Position numbers and translations under genes: made by a program. Shown piece after piece: positions 1 to 7,801 of a DNA stretch of 64,000 nt (position 1 is the stretch's first letter; each line of letters begins with the position of its first letter). Origin of the DNA: a virus; the IMG/VR virus record IMGVR_UViG_3300033153_013547, positions 1-64,000 of that record, one strand, 5' to 3'. The notes beneath the pieces were generated by a model, which did no database searches, was not told the origin of the DNA, and was given only the letters and a program-made list of their open reading frames with translations.

Positions 1-522
1 TTTCATTTCGCTGTAGTTATACGTATGACGGCTTTTTTCGGATTTCGCCGCCCAGATTATCTCCTCGCTCGCGTGTGTGAAATAACGGCACGACAGATTC
101 GGTGGCGGATTGGGTTTTACCCAAGTGATGTGATTCAGTATCTTAAAACCGAGCTGTTGCATGGCAAAACCTACCGAGTAGATGACATGATTCGTTCCCG
201 ACACCCAAATCGTGCCGTTTTTCGTAAGGCAGCGCTGACATGCGGCAAGCCATTCCTTATTCCACTCATGCATTTGCTCCACGCCCGCCTTGCATGTGAT
301 GCCGCCGTTCGAGAGGAAGTAGGGCGGGTCGGCGAAGATAAGGTCGATGCTGTTTTCGGGTAGCAACACCATCCCGGCTACGCACTCGGTTTGGTAAATG
401 GCGACGCTCGTTTCACCCGACGAATCCGCAATCGAAATCATGGGCACAGCATCTATCAACTCAGGAAGATTCTTGCCTTTAACCTCGTTGCCCTCCATAT
501 CCTCTAGGAATTGTTTCTGCAT
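1..522 (-). CDS. DpnA-like adenine DNA methyltransferase, 3' part cut by window edge
   Basis: Reading the minus strand from an ATG at 522 gives 174 codons open to the window edge. The visible part holds the catalytic motif DPPYFLSNGG (about residues 60-69), then a segment with HEWNKEWL, NGTIWVSGTNH, ITWVKPNPPPNLSCRYF and HASEEIIWAAK. This order (DPPY before the SAM-binding motif) is that of beta-class N6-adenine/N4-cytosine methylases, and the wording is very close to the DpnA/M.DpnIIB type that methylates GATC. The product probably methylates phage or host DNA, for example to escape restriction; the specificity is inferred. An AAAGGA site lies 7 bases upstream of the ATG; an in-frame ATG at 579 is an alternative start. 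The gene is clearly richer in GC than its neighbours, which suggests recent acquisition. Confidence 0.9.
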   Translation of the reverse strand, partial: MQKQFLEDMEGNEVKGKNLPELIDAVPMISIADSSGETSVAIYQTECVAGMVLLPENSIDLIFADPPYFLSNGGITCKAGVEQMHEWNKEWLAACQRCLTKNGTIWVSGTNHVIYSVGFAMQQLGFKILNHITWVKPNPPPNLSCRYFTHASEEIIWAAKSEKSRHTYNYSEMK

Positions 523-612
523 TTTACTGTCCTTTTGGTCTAGCCTCAGCTCCGGTGACAATCCAGTTGGGATAGCCATCTGCTATTTACAACACATTTG
601 TCAACAATATTG

Positions 613-1011
613 TCACATTTCCTTACCAAATATTGTGATAAACAACTTAGCAAATGCTTCAGACAAACTATCAGCCACTGTCCATGCTATAAACTTGCCA
701 CTATTTTTAGAAGTAGCATTTACCACAATATGTGGCTTCGAACGACTGTTCCGTGGTGATTCATAAACATAATACAAACGGATTCCTCGTTGCTCAAGTG
801 CATCTTTGAGTTCATCAGAACTAGGACAAGGATACCACTCTATCTCGCCCTGACAATAATCAACATCTCCTTCAACGATCTTCTTATACTCTTGTTGATC
901 AAACAGTTCTATAAAGGGACCACTACCTTGAAAAAGATAATAACCTAACTTAGCATCACAAAATCCTGTCTTAGCCAACTGCTTACAAACATCAATTGGT
1001 AAATAACTCAT
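613..1011 (-). CDS. hypothetical protein, 132 aa
   Basis: This is an AT-rich frame of the local coding type whose ATG directly follows the stop of the gene at 1012-1296, so the two are probably cotranslated. I do not recognise a family. The protein is mixed alpha/beta with five scattered cysteines, no signal peptide and no membrane segment. Confidence 0.7.
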   Translation of the reverse strand: MSYLPIDVCKQLAKTGFCDAKLGYYLFQGSGPFIELFDQQEYKKIVEGDVDYCQGEIEWYPCPSSDELKDALEQRGIRLYYVYESPRNSRSKPHIVVNATSKNSGKFIAWTVADSLSEAFAKLFITIFGKEM

Positions 1012-1296
1012 TTATATCACCATTATATCACAAAAAGGGTCATTGACTTTAAAATCAATGACCATTGATAATATTATCTCTCTGACTACATTGTAATCAC
1101 ATGTTTCTAACATCAATTTGGTTACACAATGAGTTGTTTTTTTCTTAGGATCACTTCCCCAAATAGACAACATTATCATATTATCATATATTTGCCAATC
1201 AAAATGATATTGTCCCCAAGATACAAAAACAGTGTGCCCCAAGATGTCTATACCTTCCAAAAGATTACTGTCTTGCATCCAGGAAATGTTGAGCAT
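1012..1296 (-). CDS. hypothetical protein, 94 aa
   Basis: A small soluble protein of unknown function, coupled to the downstream gene (stop and next ATG are adjacent). It has a tryptophan- and tyrosine-rich N-terminal half (GQYHFDWQIYDN) and a helical C-terminal half. No family is recognised. Confidence 0.65.
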   Translation of the reverse strand: MLNISWMQDSNLLEGIDILGHTVFVSWGQYHFDWQIYDNMIMLSIWGSDPKKKTTHCVTKLMLETCDYNVVREIILSMVIDFKVNDPFCDIMVI

Positions 1297-1326
1297 ATTG
1301 TTTGCCTTGCCACAGCTTTAGGCTAC

Positions 1327-1413
1327 TTACTTCTTTTTAGTTGCTCCAGGACAGCCTAGGATCCTACCTCTTCTTCTAATACAGGCAAAGATCTTTGCCT
1401 TTGATACAGGACT
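1327..1413 (-). pseudogene. C-terminal fragment related to the 1785-2183 gene
   Basis: An open stretch without a start codon encodes SPVSKAKIFACIRRRGRILG followed by CPGATKKK and a stop. This closely matches the C-terminus of the product of 1785-2183 (SPSTKAKIAACIRRKAKALG, then CPIGGKKGK). It is best read as the remnant of a duplicated paralogue, or a tail left by recombination. It begins inside the end of the 1422-1742 gene in another frame. Confidence 0.65.
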
Positions 1414-1421
1414 ACCCCTAC

Positions 1422-1742
1422 TTAATCTCTTTCATTTTTGACTTTCGCCTTCATCCAATCCGCACCAGCGAGAACACGCTTCGCGGCCTCAACCATTTCA
1501 ACACGAATAGGTTTATCAGCCGGTATTGCATCATCGCGCTCGAAATCTGATGAGTTCATCCAGTCCACACCGTATAACTCAGCGCAAACAGCCTGCCCAA
1601 CATCCCATGTTTTGCCGCAACGGTGATCAAAAATACTACCGCCGTGTTTATAGACTATCTGATGAATTATCTCAATCAAATCATCCAGGCTTTTATGCCT
1701 AGTCGGAAAGCTTGTAATTGCTTTATCACATATTTCGTTCAT
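1422..1742 (-). CDS. hypothetical protein, 106 aa, higher GC
   Basis: A soluble protein of unknown function with GC content visibly above its neighbours. It contains the stretches YKHGGSIFDHRCGKTWDVGQ and EMVEAAKRVLAGADWMKAK, the latter a likely amphipathic helix. The base composition resembles that of the methylase at 1-522 and the 15-16.3 kb patch, suggesting acquisition from another source. Confidence 0.65.
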   Translation of the reverse strand: MNEICDKAITSFPTRHKSLDDLIEIIHQIVYKHGGSIFDHRCGKTWDVGQAVCAELYGVDWMNSSDFERDDAIPADKPIRVEMVEAAKRVLAGADWMKAKVKNERD

Positions 1743-1784
1743 CCTTGCATCTCCGCTAATCTAAAACACAACCAGATGAGAAAA

Positions 1785-2183
1785 CTATTTCCCTTTCTTG
1801 CCACCTATTGGACACCCAAGAGCCTTGGCTTTCCTACGTATACAGGCAGCTATTTTGGCTTTTGTCGACGGCGATCCTTTGTATCTCCCAAGTAGCCTCA
1901 TCCCTGCGACTGCGTGGGAACAGTCATTTATAGGAAAAGACCGCCCAGGCCCACAGAACACGCTGTCTGGCAAACTCTTTCTCTTCTTGGTTGTTAGCTT
2001 AGCCTCTCCTAACTCCTTAAAAGTTAGTAATCCTTCTTTATACATCCTCTCAAACTCATTATCATAGAAACCATCAAGCATAGCAATTTCTTCATCTGGC
2101 TTCACTGGATCACCATTAGTAAATCCATCAATGATCTTCTGAACTTTCTCATACAATTCAGTAATCTTTTCTAATATAGTCAT
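1785..2183 (-). CDS. small protein with phage LPDS-GR-FPINDxxHA-type C-terminal motif
   Basis: The 132-residue protein has a helical acidic N-terminal half and a C-terminal segment with LPDSVFCGPGRSFPINDCSH, then a basic KAKIAACIRRKAKALGCP tail. The pattern LPDS.F...GR.FPI.D..HA...A...... resembles short motifs that recur in phage proteins, often at the ends of head-maturation or structural polyproteins; its biochemical role is not established. Three cysteines are spaced through this part. A second, decayed copy of the tail lies at 1327-1413. Confidence 0.75.
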   Translation of the reverse strand: MTILEKITELYEKVQKIIDGFTNGDPVKPDEEIAMLDGFYDNEFERMYKEGLLTFKELGEAKLTTKKRKSLPDSVFCGPGRSFPINDCSHAVAGMRLLGRYKGSPSTKAKIAACIRRKAKALGCPIGGKKGK

Positions 2184-2189
2184 ATTCTT

Positions 2190-2495
2190 TTAACCTCCAC
2201 AAGATATACCATGTTCTTCTAAATATCTTTCAGCATCAATCTTAGCCTTATACAAGCAAAACGCAACAACAGGTTGTTTGATCATTTGCCATTTATCATT
2301 CATGATCTCTTTATAAATCTCTTTATAAATTTTCCATCTACATTTTTTTTCACCAGCATAACTTTCTATCACTACCAATCCTCTACAATTGTCAGGCCAA
2401 ACAAAATAAAGATGACAAAATGCTTCGTCTGATTTTTCTATCCATTTACAGGATGTACGTGGCATACTAGAGGATTCCATACTTACGTGTTCCAT
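2190..2495 (-). CDS. PC-KAKLAAE paralogue family member, 101 aa
   Basis: The C-terminus reads CLYKAKIDAERYLEEHG, matching the signature of at least seven other small proteins in this window (35.4-37.3, 55.4, 60 and 63.2 kb). As in the relatives, an N-terminal segment with an internal tryptophan (TSCKWIEKSDEAF) precedes a variable beta-rich centre. The function is unknown. An AGAAG site precedes the first ATG; ATGs at 2480 and 2465 are alternatives. Confidence 0.75.
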   Translation of the reverse strand: MEHVSMESSSMPRTSCKWIEKSDEAFCHLYFVWPDNCRGLVVIESYAGEKKCRWKIYKEIYKEIMNDKWQMIKQPVVAFCLYKAKIDAERYLEEHGISCGG

Positions 2496-2534
2496 CTTCT
2501 TCTACCTACTATTTTCCTTTGTCACAGCACACTA

Positions 2535-3293
2535 TCAATCATTACCTTCAAAAAATGGTATAGAACCAATTTCAGGAGAATACCTATCTCTAAAATATTT
2601 ATCAATAGGCATAGTCCAAGACAAATTACCATCAGAAAGATCTGTTATTTCATCAACATAGGGCAACAATCTATTTCTCAACTGATCCATTATAACAATA
2701 CCTATACCCATATATGGTCTCATTGGGAACCTGATCTTGCCATCATAGCAAGCCCTTTGAGTGGAAGACAAGTCCTTTCTTACCTGACCCAAGGTTCTAT
2801 TTACTTCTAACTTATCAGGCTTGTAAGAATAACATTTACCCTCTTTGATCCCAAAATCAGTGCCACAGGTGTATATGGTTTTATATCCCATTATGTATGC
2901 TGCATACAAAGCAAAGGTTGCCACAGAAGAACTGCCATAAAGATGACCATCATACTTTATAGGAATAGTGCTTGGTCCATCTGCCATTCTATGATTTTTG
3001 TATTTCCACGTATAATGATCAAGCCTATCATGTTTAGAAATCTTTTCTTCTACTAACCTCACAGAAGAGTTATCAACATAGAACCAGTCTCTTTTAGGAC
3101 ACTCAAAATCTAAAAACATTGAAAAAGTAGGTAAATTGATAAGATTTACAGCACCATTCAATACAATGATGTTATCAAATCTTTCTATGTAATCAATGAC
3201 ACCCAATGCACTTGGTCCACTACCTAAGATCAGGATATTTTCTTTTGGTTTGGCTGATCCTACAAGAGAATCAAATGTGTTGTTGGTTATCAT
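2535..3293 (-). CDS. DUF115/MptE-like Rossmann protein, possible glycosyltransferase
   Basis: The 252-residue protein opens with ILILGSGPSALGVID (about residues 20-34), a phosphate-binding type loop, followed by IIVLNGAVN and FLDFECP. A later segment reads YGSSSVATFALYAAYIMGYK, then TIYTCGTDFG. The order GSGPS, NGA, (L)D, GSS.A..A...G, G.DF is that of the DUF115/motility-accessory-factor and GT42-like superfamily, whose members include glycosyltransferases and pterin pyrophosphokinases. A sugar-transfer role in phage or host modification is inference. I chose the ATG at 3293; the frame is open about 11 codons further upstream. Confidence 0.75.
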   Translation of the reverse strand: MITNNTFDSLVGSAKPKENILILGSGPSALGVIDYIERFDNIIVLNGAVNLINLPTFSMFLDFECPKRDWFYVDNSSVRLVEEKISKHDRLDHYTWKYKNHRMADGPSTIPIKYDGHLYGSSSVATFALYAAYIMGYKTIYTCGTDFGIKEGKCYSYKPDKLEVNRTLGQVRKDLSSTQRACYDGKIRFPMRPYMGIGIVIMDQLRNRLLPYVDEITDLSDGNLSWTMPIDKYFRDRYSPEIGSIPFFEGND

Positions 3294-3325
3294 AATTAAT
3301 CCATGCAAGTGATTGCTTCTGCCCA

Positions 3326-3419
3326 CACTAATTTACAATTTGGTACGTAGAACAATTTGGAGAAAAAGAACAACATGCTCACCATCAATAAAATATTCTA
3401 CAGGCCAATATCTTTTGCC
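3326..3419 (-). pseudogene. broken partial copy of the N-terminus of the gene at 3424-3810
   Basis: Directly after the 3424-3810 stop codon the minus strand encodes GKRYWPVEYFIDGEHVV in one frame and then SFSPNCSTYQIVN in another. The complete neighbour begins SKRYWLVTYYPGDYSDTHII and continues FLTNCPTYQVKL. The fragment is therefore a tandem duplicate of about 40 residues interrupted by a frameshift. Confidence 0.7.
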
Positions 3420-3423
3420 CTGT

Positions 3424-3810
3424 CTAATCACCTGCTGGTTCCCACTGCCATATTATTGTTACCTTTTTCACCAAATACTCTGGTAAATCTCTTTCTATAA
3501 CACTGAGATCTACACCACTATCCATTTTAGCCTGTTGCCATGCTTCCAAAGCAATAATATCCTGACGTGTCATGTGCATAATATAATCCAGATCGGTAAA
3601 ATTCCGTGCTACCGCACAGAGACAATCTATGGTTTCCTGACTTACCCCGATCTGTAAAACAGATATAGCTTCTGCATTGTGTCCCAGAATGCCTTCCAAT
3701 TTTACTTGGTACGTGGGACAGTTTGTGAGAAAGATAATGTGCGTGTCACTGTAATCTCCAGGATAATACGTAACAAGCCAATATCTTTTACTCTTCTTGT
3801 TCCCAATCAA
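3424..3810 (-). CDS. hypothetical protein, 128 aa, TTG start
   Basis: An unrecognised soluble protein. The frame starts at a TTG overlapping the end of the MmcB-like gene, and the duplicated fragment at 3326-3419 shows that the KRYW region near the N-terminus is translated. The C-terminal half is helical (ITRQ..IIALEAWQQAK type) and ends in IIWQWEPAGD. No catalytic motif is recognised. Confidence 0.7.
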   Translation of the reverse strand: MIGNKKSKRYWLVTYYPGDYSDTHIIFLTNCPTYQVKLEGILGHNAEAISVLQIGVSQETIDCLCAVARNFTDLDYIMHMTRQDIIALEAWQQAKMDSGVDLSVIERDLPEYLVKKVTIIWQWEPAGD

Positions 3811-4339
3811 TTATGCTACCAACCATAAAATCAGGTTTGCTAGGAAAAGCCTTACCATTGATGATCATTTTGAGCATACGTCTGTTTACATCTCTTTCAT
3901 GACCTGCAGACATTTTGTGAAATTCTGGTCTGACAAGCACTCTCATTCTACCAGAAGGATATGCCCAAACAAGACCTACACCACTTGGCAGATCCCCTAT
4001 TCTGACAACCCCTCTGGGACAAGCAAAAAAGAATAAATTGCAATAAGGCACATATTCTTGCCATTTCTTGTCAGAAAGGAAATCTTGCCTTGATACCTTG
4101 ATTTCTGCAGCAATTACTGGCCTTGAATCAGCCAACGGCAATGCCAAGAAATCCAACCTCCTACCAGAAGGTATAGTAAACTCATGTGCACATAAATAAC
4201 GATATTTTGCAATATCAGAAATATGTGCACACATCAGTGAAACATCAGCAACAGTCATCTTCTGAGCAGGTGCTATCAGTTTTACTTTCTTGATTCTCTT
4301 AGAGAATCCTGTCCTAAAGATCTTTGTTCTGTGTCCCAA
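3788..4339 (-). CDS. MmcB-like PD-(D/E)xK nuclease-fold protein
   Basis: The core reads SGRRLDFLALPLADSRPVIA, AEIKVSRQDFLSDKKWQEY and CNLFFFACPRG (about residues 58-108 from the first codon). An acidic residue in LDFLAL followed by the ExK-type AEIKVSRQDF is the PD-(D/E)xK nuclease fold, and the wording matches MmcB family DNA-repair proteins (DUF6394/PF06319 type). A role in processing DNA in trans is likely; activity is inferred. The first codon used is a TTG at 4339; the ATG of MTVADVSL about 27 codons later is an alternative. Confidence 0.8.
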   Translation of the reverse strand: MGHRTKIFRTGFSKRIKKVKLIAPAQKMTVADVSLMCAHISDIAKYRYLCAHEFTIPSGRRLDFLALPLADSRPVIAAEIKVSRQDFLSDKKWQEYVPYCNLFFFACPRGVVRIGDLPSGVGLVWAYPSGRMRVLVRPEFHKMSAGHERDVNRRMLKMIINGKAFPSKPDFMVGSIIDWEQEE

Positions 4340-4341
4340 CT

Positions 4342-4542
4342 CTATTCATCATCACAACTGTATAAGATCACAATACGTAGAACAGACACGGGTGATGAGC
4401 CTTCTGTTGATATATCTATGTGAGAACAAATAATATTCATAGGATCACCAATAACTTCTGACATTTCTTTCTCTACTGCCTCTATTTCGTCAGAAGTATT
4501 GGATGCTCCTAACACTACCGTGTTTGCAAATATCTTTATCAA
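4342..4542 (-). CDS. hypothetical protein, 66 aa
   Basis: A short acidic protein whose ATG overlaps the stop of the dCMP deaminase gene by four bases, so translation is probably coupled. It shows a beta-alpha-beta-beta pattern (IKIFANTVVLG, then a charged helix, then VSVLRIVILYSC). No family is recognised. Confidence 0.65.
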   Translation of the reverse strand: MIKIFANTVVLGASNTSDEIEAVEKEMSEVIGDPMNIICSHIDISTEGSSPVSVLRIVILYSCDDE

Positions 4543-5306
4543 TTTTCTGCCTCCAAAAGATCAAACTTTATACCAGCCTGATCAAATAACATTCTACTCA
4601 TAGCAAAGTTGTAATCATTACGTATGTAATCCCCATCTACCTTTTGTGCCACAACTCTACATACTCCTGCTTGCACTATTGCAGTAGCACACTCTTTGCA
4701 GGGAGTGCCACAGCTTATGTACATAGTAGTACCAACAGTAGATACCCCAGTTCTTGCAGCATTATAGATAGCATTTCTTTCAGCATGAGCATCTACTATG
4801 TATTTGACACATTCACCACTTGCACAACCAAGCAAACGTCTAGGTTCTTCTGGTCTTTCTGCTAAGGACAAAGTTGCCACAGACTTCATGATTGCATCTT
4901 TTGTTGTTTCTGATATATCCAAATCACGTAGTAAGGAACTGGTATAGTTGGCAAATATGCTTGCTGGATGTAATCCTTTATCTCTAAAACTTTTAAGTAT
5001 TCCCAAAAGCTCTGCATTGTCCAAATGAAGATAGGGCAATAGCCTATCTATATTATGCTGTATACAAAACTGTTTGAGAATTTTCCAATATGTTTCTATA
5101 TCATAGTGACATAGATTATCAACCTCATTGACACCCCTTGGAATACCATTCCATCCTATACTCACAATGGTATCTGATAACTTGTTATCTTGTGTCTGAT
5201 ATCTTACCAACACAGCCCCAATGTGTCTGTTGCTAACTTTTGAATTTGCTGCTACATTAACAGCAAGCTTCATATACATCTTGTCTTTTTTTGTTGGCAC
5301 ATACAT
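4539..5306 (-). CDS. deoxycytidylate deaminase-like protein with internal insert
   Basis: Zinc-dependent deaminase of the dCMP/cytidine deaminase fold, expected to convert dCMP to dUMP for dTTP synthesis. The N-terminus has SNRHIGAVLV and SIGWNGIPRGVNE (about residues 23-57). The catalytic motifs come late: DAHAERNAIYNAA (about 172-184) and CGTPCKECATAI (about 198-209), supplying the His and two Cys zinc ligands and the catalytic Glu. Between them sit about 110 extra residues, mostly helical, making the protein 255 residues against roughly 150-190 for the usual phage enzyme. The insert is analogous in position to the inserts in phage dCMP deaminases, but its role is unknown. Confidence 0.9.
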   Translation of the reverse strand: MYVPTKKDKMYMKLAVNVAANSKVSNRHIGAVLVRYQTQDNKLSDTIVSIGWNGIPRGVNEVDNLCHYDIETYWKILKQFCIQHNIDRLLPYLHLDNAELLGILKSFRDKGLHPASIFANYTSSLLRDLDISETTKDAIMKSVATLSLAERPEEPRRLLGCASGECVKYIVDAHAERNAIYNAARTGVSTVGTTMYISCGTPCKECATAIVQAGVCRVVAQKVDGDYIRNDYNFAMSRMLFDQAGIKFDLLEAEN

Positions 5307-5309
5307 TGA

Positions 5310-5648
5310 CTACTTACCACCAAGATTCTTCTTGATTTTATCTATATCTAGATTGACGTTTTTCCTAACGTTATCTGGATTTTTATAAGCATTAGTTGCT
5401 GAAGTACCACCATAAAAACGGAGACTACATTCTTTGATTACCGATCCATCATCTGTCAACACAACCCTTACAAGATTACCACTCTTGAGTCGTTGCAAAC
5501 GTCCAGCCACAATATTGTTAACTGTTACTCTATTATTTTCAATTAACATAGCAGCTTCTTTCTCTTCCAACCCCATTTGGATCAGAATATCAACCATTTT
5601 GTACTGCTTGTTAGGATCACCCTTAATCTGCAATATATCTGTTGCCAT
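5310..5648 (-). CDS. S4-like RNA-binding domain protein, 112 aa
   Basis: Residues 17-62 read MVDILIQMGLEEKEAAMLIE, NNRVTVNNIVAGRLQRLKSG and NLVRVV, which fits the S4 RNA-binding alpha-L motif (a helix pair, then R-V-x-V-N, then a turn and beta strand). The remaining 50 residues are basic and probably disordered. It lies between the E1-side genes and dCMP deaminase. The S4 call is by pattern only; the RNA target is unknown. Confidence 0.75.
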   Translation of the reverse strand: MATDILQIKGDPNKQYKMVDILIQMGLEEKEAAMLIENNRVTVNNIVAGRLQRLKSGNLVRVVLTDDGSVIKECSLRFYGGTSATNAYKNPDNVRKNVNLDIDKIKKNLGGK

Positions 5649-5657
5649 AATACTCTC

Positions 5658-6725
5658 CTATAATTTATTTGAAACATAAAATAAAAAGTCTTCTGACTCT
5701 GAACAATCATCACATGGAGTAGGTAAAGAAAATGCTGGGAGAAATCTACAGACAACCATCAATACTGTTTTCATGCATGCAGGAATAGACAAACCAAGAA
5801 GTCCCCTCTCTAACATATATGAATATACAAGATGATTCTGAAATATCCTGTCTTTCATCTCAAAATGACTATCAAGTAAGGCTAATAATTGCCCTATTGT
5901 TGCAATTATCTTTTGATCAGTAATCCCAAACATATTTAGATATTTACCTAGATCAAGACTATGCAACACATAAGGACATCTATAGACAGGGGAAATCTGG
6001 ATACTGTTTGGCATGGCTGCAGCTATATGCAATAACAGATTAGACATATCAGTAGGAGCATCTGAAACAATTACAGACATATGTTGTAATATTTGATCAG
6101 CAACTCCTGTAATTTCACTCATAGGGAGCATGCATGACATAAATGCATGATCCGTATATGGTGCAACAGTAGCAGTAAACATAAAACGAGAACGTAATGG
6201 TGGCTCTATCATCAGATCTAAGGAACCATCTGCTCTTTCTCTCAACAACAAGTTATAGCAAGCATGCAATAAATGTGTATCACAATCTGATGATGAACAA
6301 GAATACACATTTCTTCCTTCTTTGTCTAATGATGTGGCAACCAATCTTGCACCACAAACACAATGATCAAGATCTAGAGGGGCTGATTTCTTAGTTTTCT
6401 TGAAGTCATACCTAACAGTATGCATTCTTGATCCAATCAAGTCTGGGAAAATATCTACACTTTTCAGTGCATCTATAGAAAAACCTATTTCGTTAGTCTT
6501 ACGACCGAATACTATTGTCTTACTTTTCAAAAAACACCTAACAGCAATAGAACCTATACTATAATAATAAACAAGTTCCCACGTGGTTCCAGTAAAACAG
6601 CCCCTTTTTTTATCTATCTCTTCAAGACTATCAATGATATCTGAGCTCATAATCCATGACACTTTTTCACCAAATATGTCAGTAAGATTAGGAGTTGTTG
6701 TGGTAGCAGGTAGTTCTTGTGTCAT
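5658..6725 (-). CDS. conserved hypothetical with zinc ribbon, next to E1-like gene
   Basis: The 355-residue protein carries one clear feature: a four-cysteine cluster CVCGARL...YSCSSSDCD near residues 121-150, probably a zinc ribbon. The C-terminal 150 residues are helical and contain a hydrophobic stretch around LLLHIAAAMPNS. The spacing of a beta-rich part, a four-Cys ribbon and a helical tail vaguely resembles the back half of NAD-dependent DNA ligase, but I cannot support that by sequence. It starts six bases after the ThiF-like gene ends, so it belongs to the Ub-like operon by position. Confidence 0.75.
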   Translation of the reverse strand: MTQELPATTTTPNLTDIFGEKVSWIMSSDIIDSLEEIDKKRGCFTGTTWELVYYYSIGSIAVRCFLKSKTIVFGRKTNEIGFSIDALKSVDIFPDLIGSRMHTVRYDFKKTKKSAPLDLDHCVCGARLVATSLDKEGRNVYSCSSSDCDTHLLHACYNLLLRERADGSLDLMIEPPLRSRFMFTATVAPYTDHAFMSCMLPMSEITGVADQILQHMSVIVSDAPTDMSNLLLHIAAAMPNSIQISPVYRCPYVLHSLDLGKYLNMFGITDQKIIATIGQLLALLDSHFEMKDRIFQNHLVYSYMLERGLLGLSIPACMKTVLMVVCRFLPAFSLPTPCDDCSESEDFLFYVSNKL

Positions 6726-6730
6726 TACTT

Positions 6731-7783
6731 CTATTTCTCAACCCCATTTTTACTGAATTTGCTAAAATTACCACGTTTCTTCAGATAATCAATACTTGCA
6801 ACTTCCTTAGAATAATTGTTTGCTACATCAAACCTCACCATCATAGTACTAAGTCCTGATGCCTTAAGATCTGCTTTGATCACAGACATTAGAAAATTCA
6901 TAATAGGTGGCACAGCAGTACTATTTACAAACAAAGACTGAGCTTCCTGGGCAGCCATGTTAGCACATGTTAAATCCTCAGTATCCTCATCTGTCATATC
7001 ACCAAATAAATCAAAAAATGTTGGTGTTCCTATGGAACAGGGAATAATAGTACCCTTTACATCAGTTAGATCAACTTCAGCTATAGGTTTATTTGGTGCA
7101 GTACATTTACCTATTACTTTCTTCAATTCACCATTCTTGGACAAAATAGTCTTGACTTCATCAAGACCATATCCTCCACCACCAACTGTTAGTATAACCT
7201 GTCCGTCAAACCTATTATTGCCAGAATCAATCCATACAGCAAATGGATTGACTTCATCAAGGTAGGATTGAATGATCTTCCTTGCACTGATCTTATCAAC
7301 ACAGCCTATTATAATAGTAGCATACTTGGGAGAGTTATTACACAATGCTTTTATATCATTAGCACTTTCTATGTATCTATCATAACTAGAAATAGAAATC
7401 CCAAGTGCTCTAGAGTATCTTGCAGCCAAAACTTGAGCCTTGTTTTTATCAACATCTGGCATGATGAAATTTTGCCGTCCAACATTCTTGGGTTCTACCA
7501 CATCTCCATCAACTAAAACCAAGTTGATTGATGCTTGATGAACACTGGAAAGAAACCCCCCTCCCTGTATCATAGAAATTAGCCTTGCAATTTCAGGTAC
7601 AAGTTTGCTACCAGTACCACCACAACCAACCACAATGATATTGGCAAAATAAAGATCATTTGTCCTGCATGAAACAGGAACAAATGGCTTTATTTTCATA
7701 GCCAACATTCCGTTATTAATATTGGTGCATAATGCATCTATAACATCATGGTTATTTTTTGGTGCTTCTTTCTTAGCAGACAA
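6731..7783 (-). CDS. ThiF/E1-like adenylyltransferase (PRTRC ThiF type)
   Basis: E1-superfamily enzyme expected to adenylate the C-terminus of the Ub-like protein at 10593-10895. Residues 48-60 give the nucleotide loop IIVVGCGGTGSK, 89-106 give LVLVDGDVVEPKNVGRQN (the Asp and Arg/Gln that position ATP and Mg), and GCVDKISARK follows at 160-169. The length (350) and loose C-terminal half suit the PRTRC-associated ThiF proteins rather than MoeB. The start is a TTG with a strong AAGGAGG six bases upstream. It follows the JAB gene by 18 bases, matching the gene order of known prokaryotic E1-E2-JAB cassettes. Confidence 0.9.
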   Translation of the reverse strand: MSAKKEAPKNNHDVIDALCTNINNGMLAMKIKPFVPVSCRTNDLYFANIIVVGCGGTGSKLVPEIARLISMIQGGGFLSSVHQASINLVLVDGDVVEPKNVGRQNFIMPDVDKNKAQVLAARYSRALGISISSYDRYIESANDIKALCNNSPKYATIIIGCVDKISARKIIQSYLDEVNPFAVWIDSGNNRFDGQVILTVGGGGYGLDEVKTILSKNGELKKVIGKCTAPNKPIAEVDLTDVKGTIIPCSIGTPTFFDLFGDMTDEDTEDLTCANMAAQEAQSLFVNSTAVPPIMNFLMSVIKADLKASGLSTMMVRFDVANNYSKEVASIDYLKKRGNFSKFSKNGVEK

Positions 7784-7801
7784 TTATGGCCTCCTTAGAC
7801 A

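Noticed and set aside
25-363. Plus-strand open frame over the methylase
   Set aside because: It is the shadow of the minus-strand methylase, which carries the DPPY motif and the full family pattern.
5658-6725. Second NAD-ligase gene in pieces
   Set aside because: The four-Cys ribbon is generic and no HhH, KxDG or BRCT motif is visible; a full LigA is present at 40750-42543.
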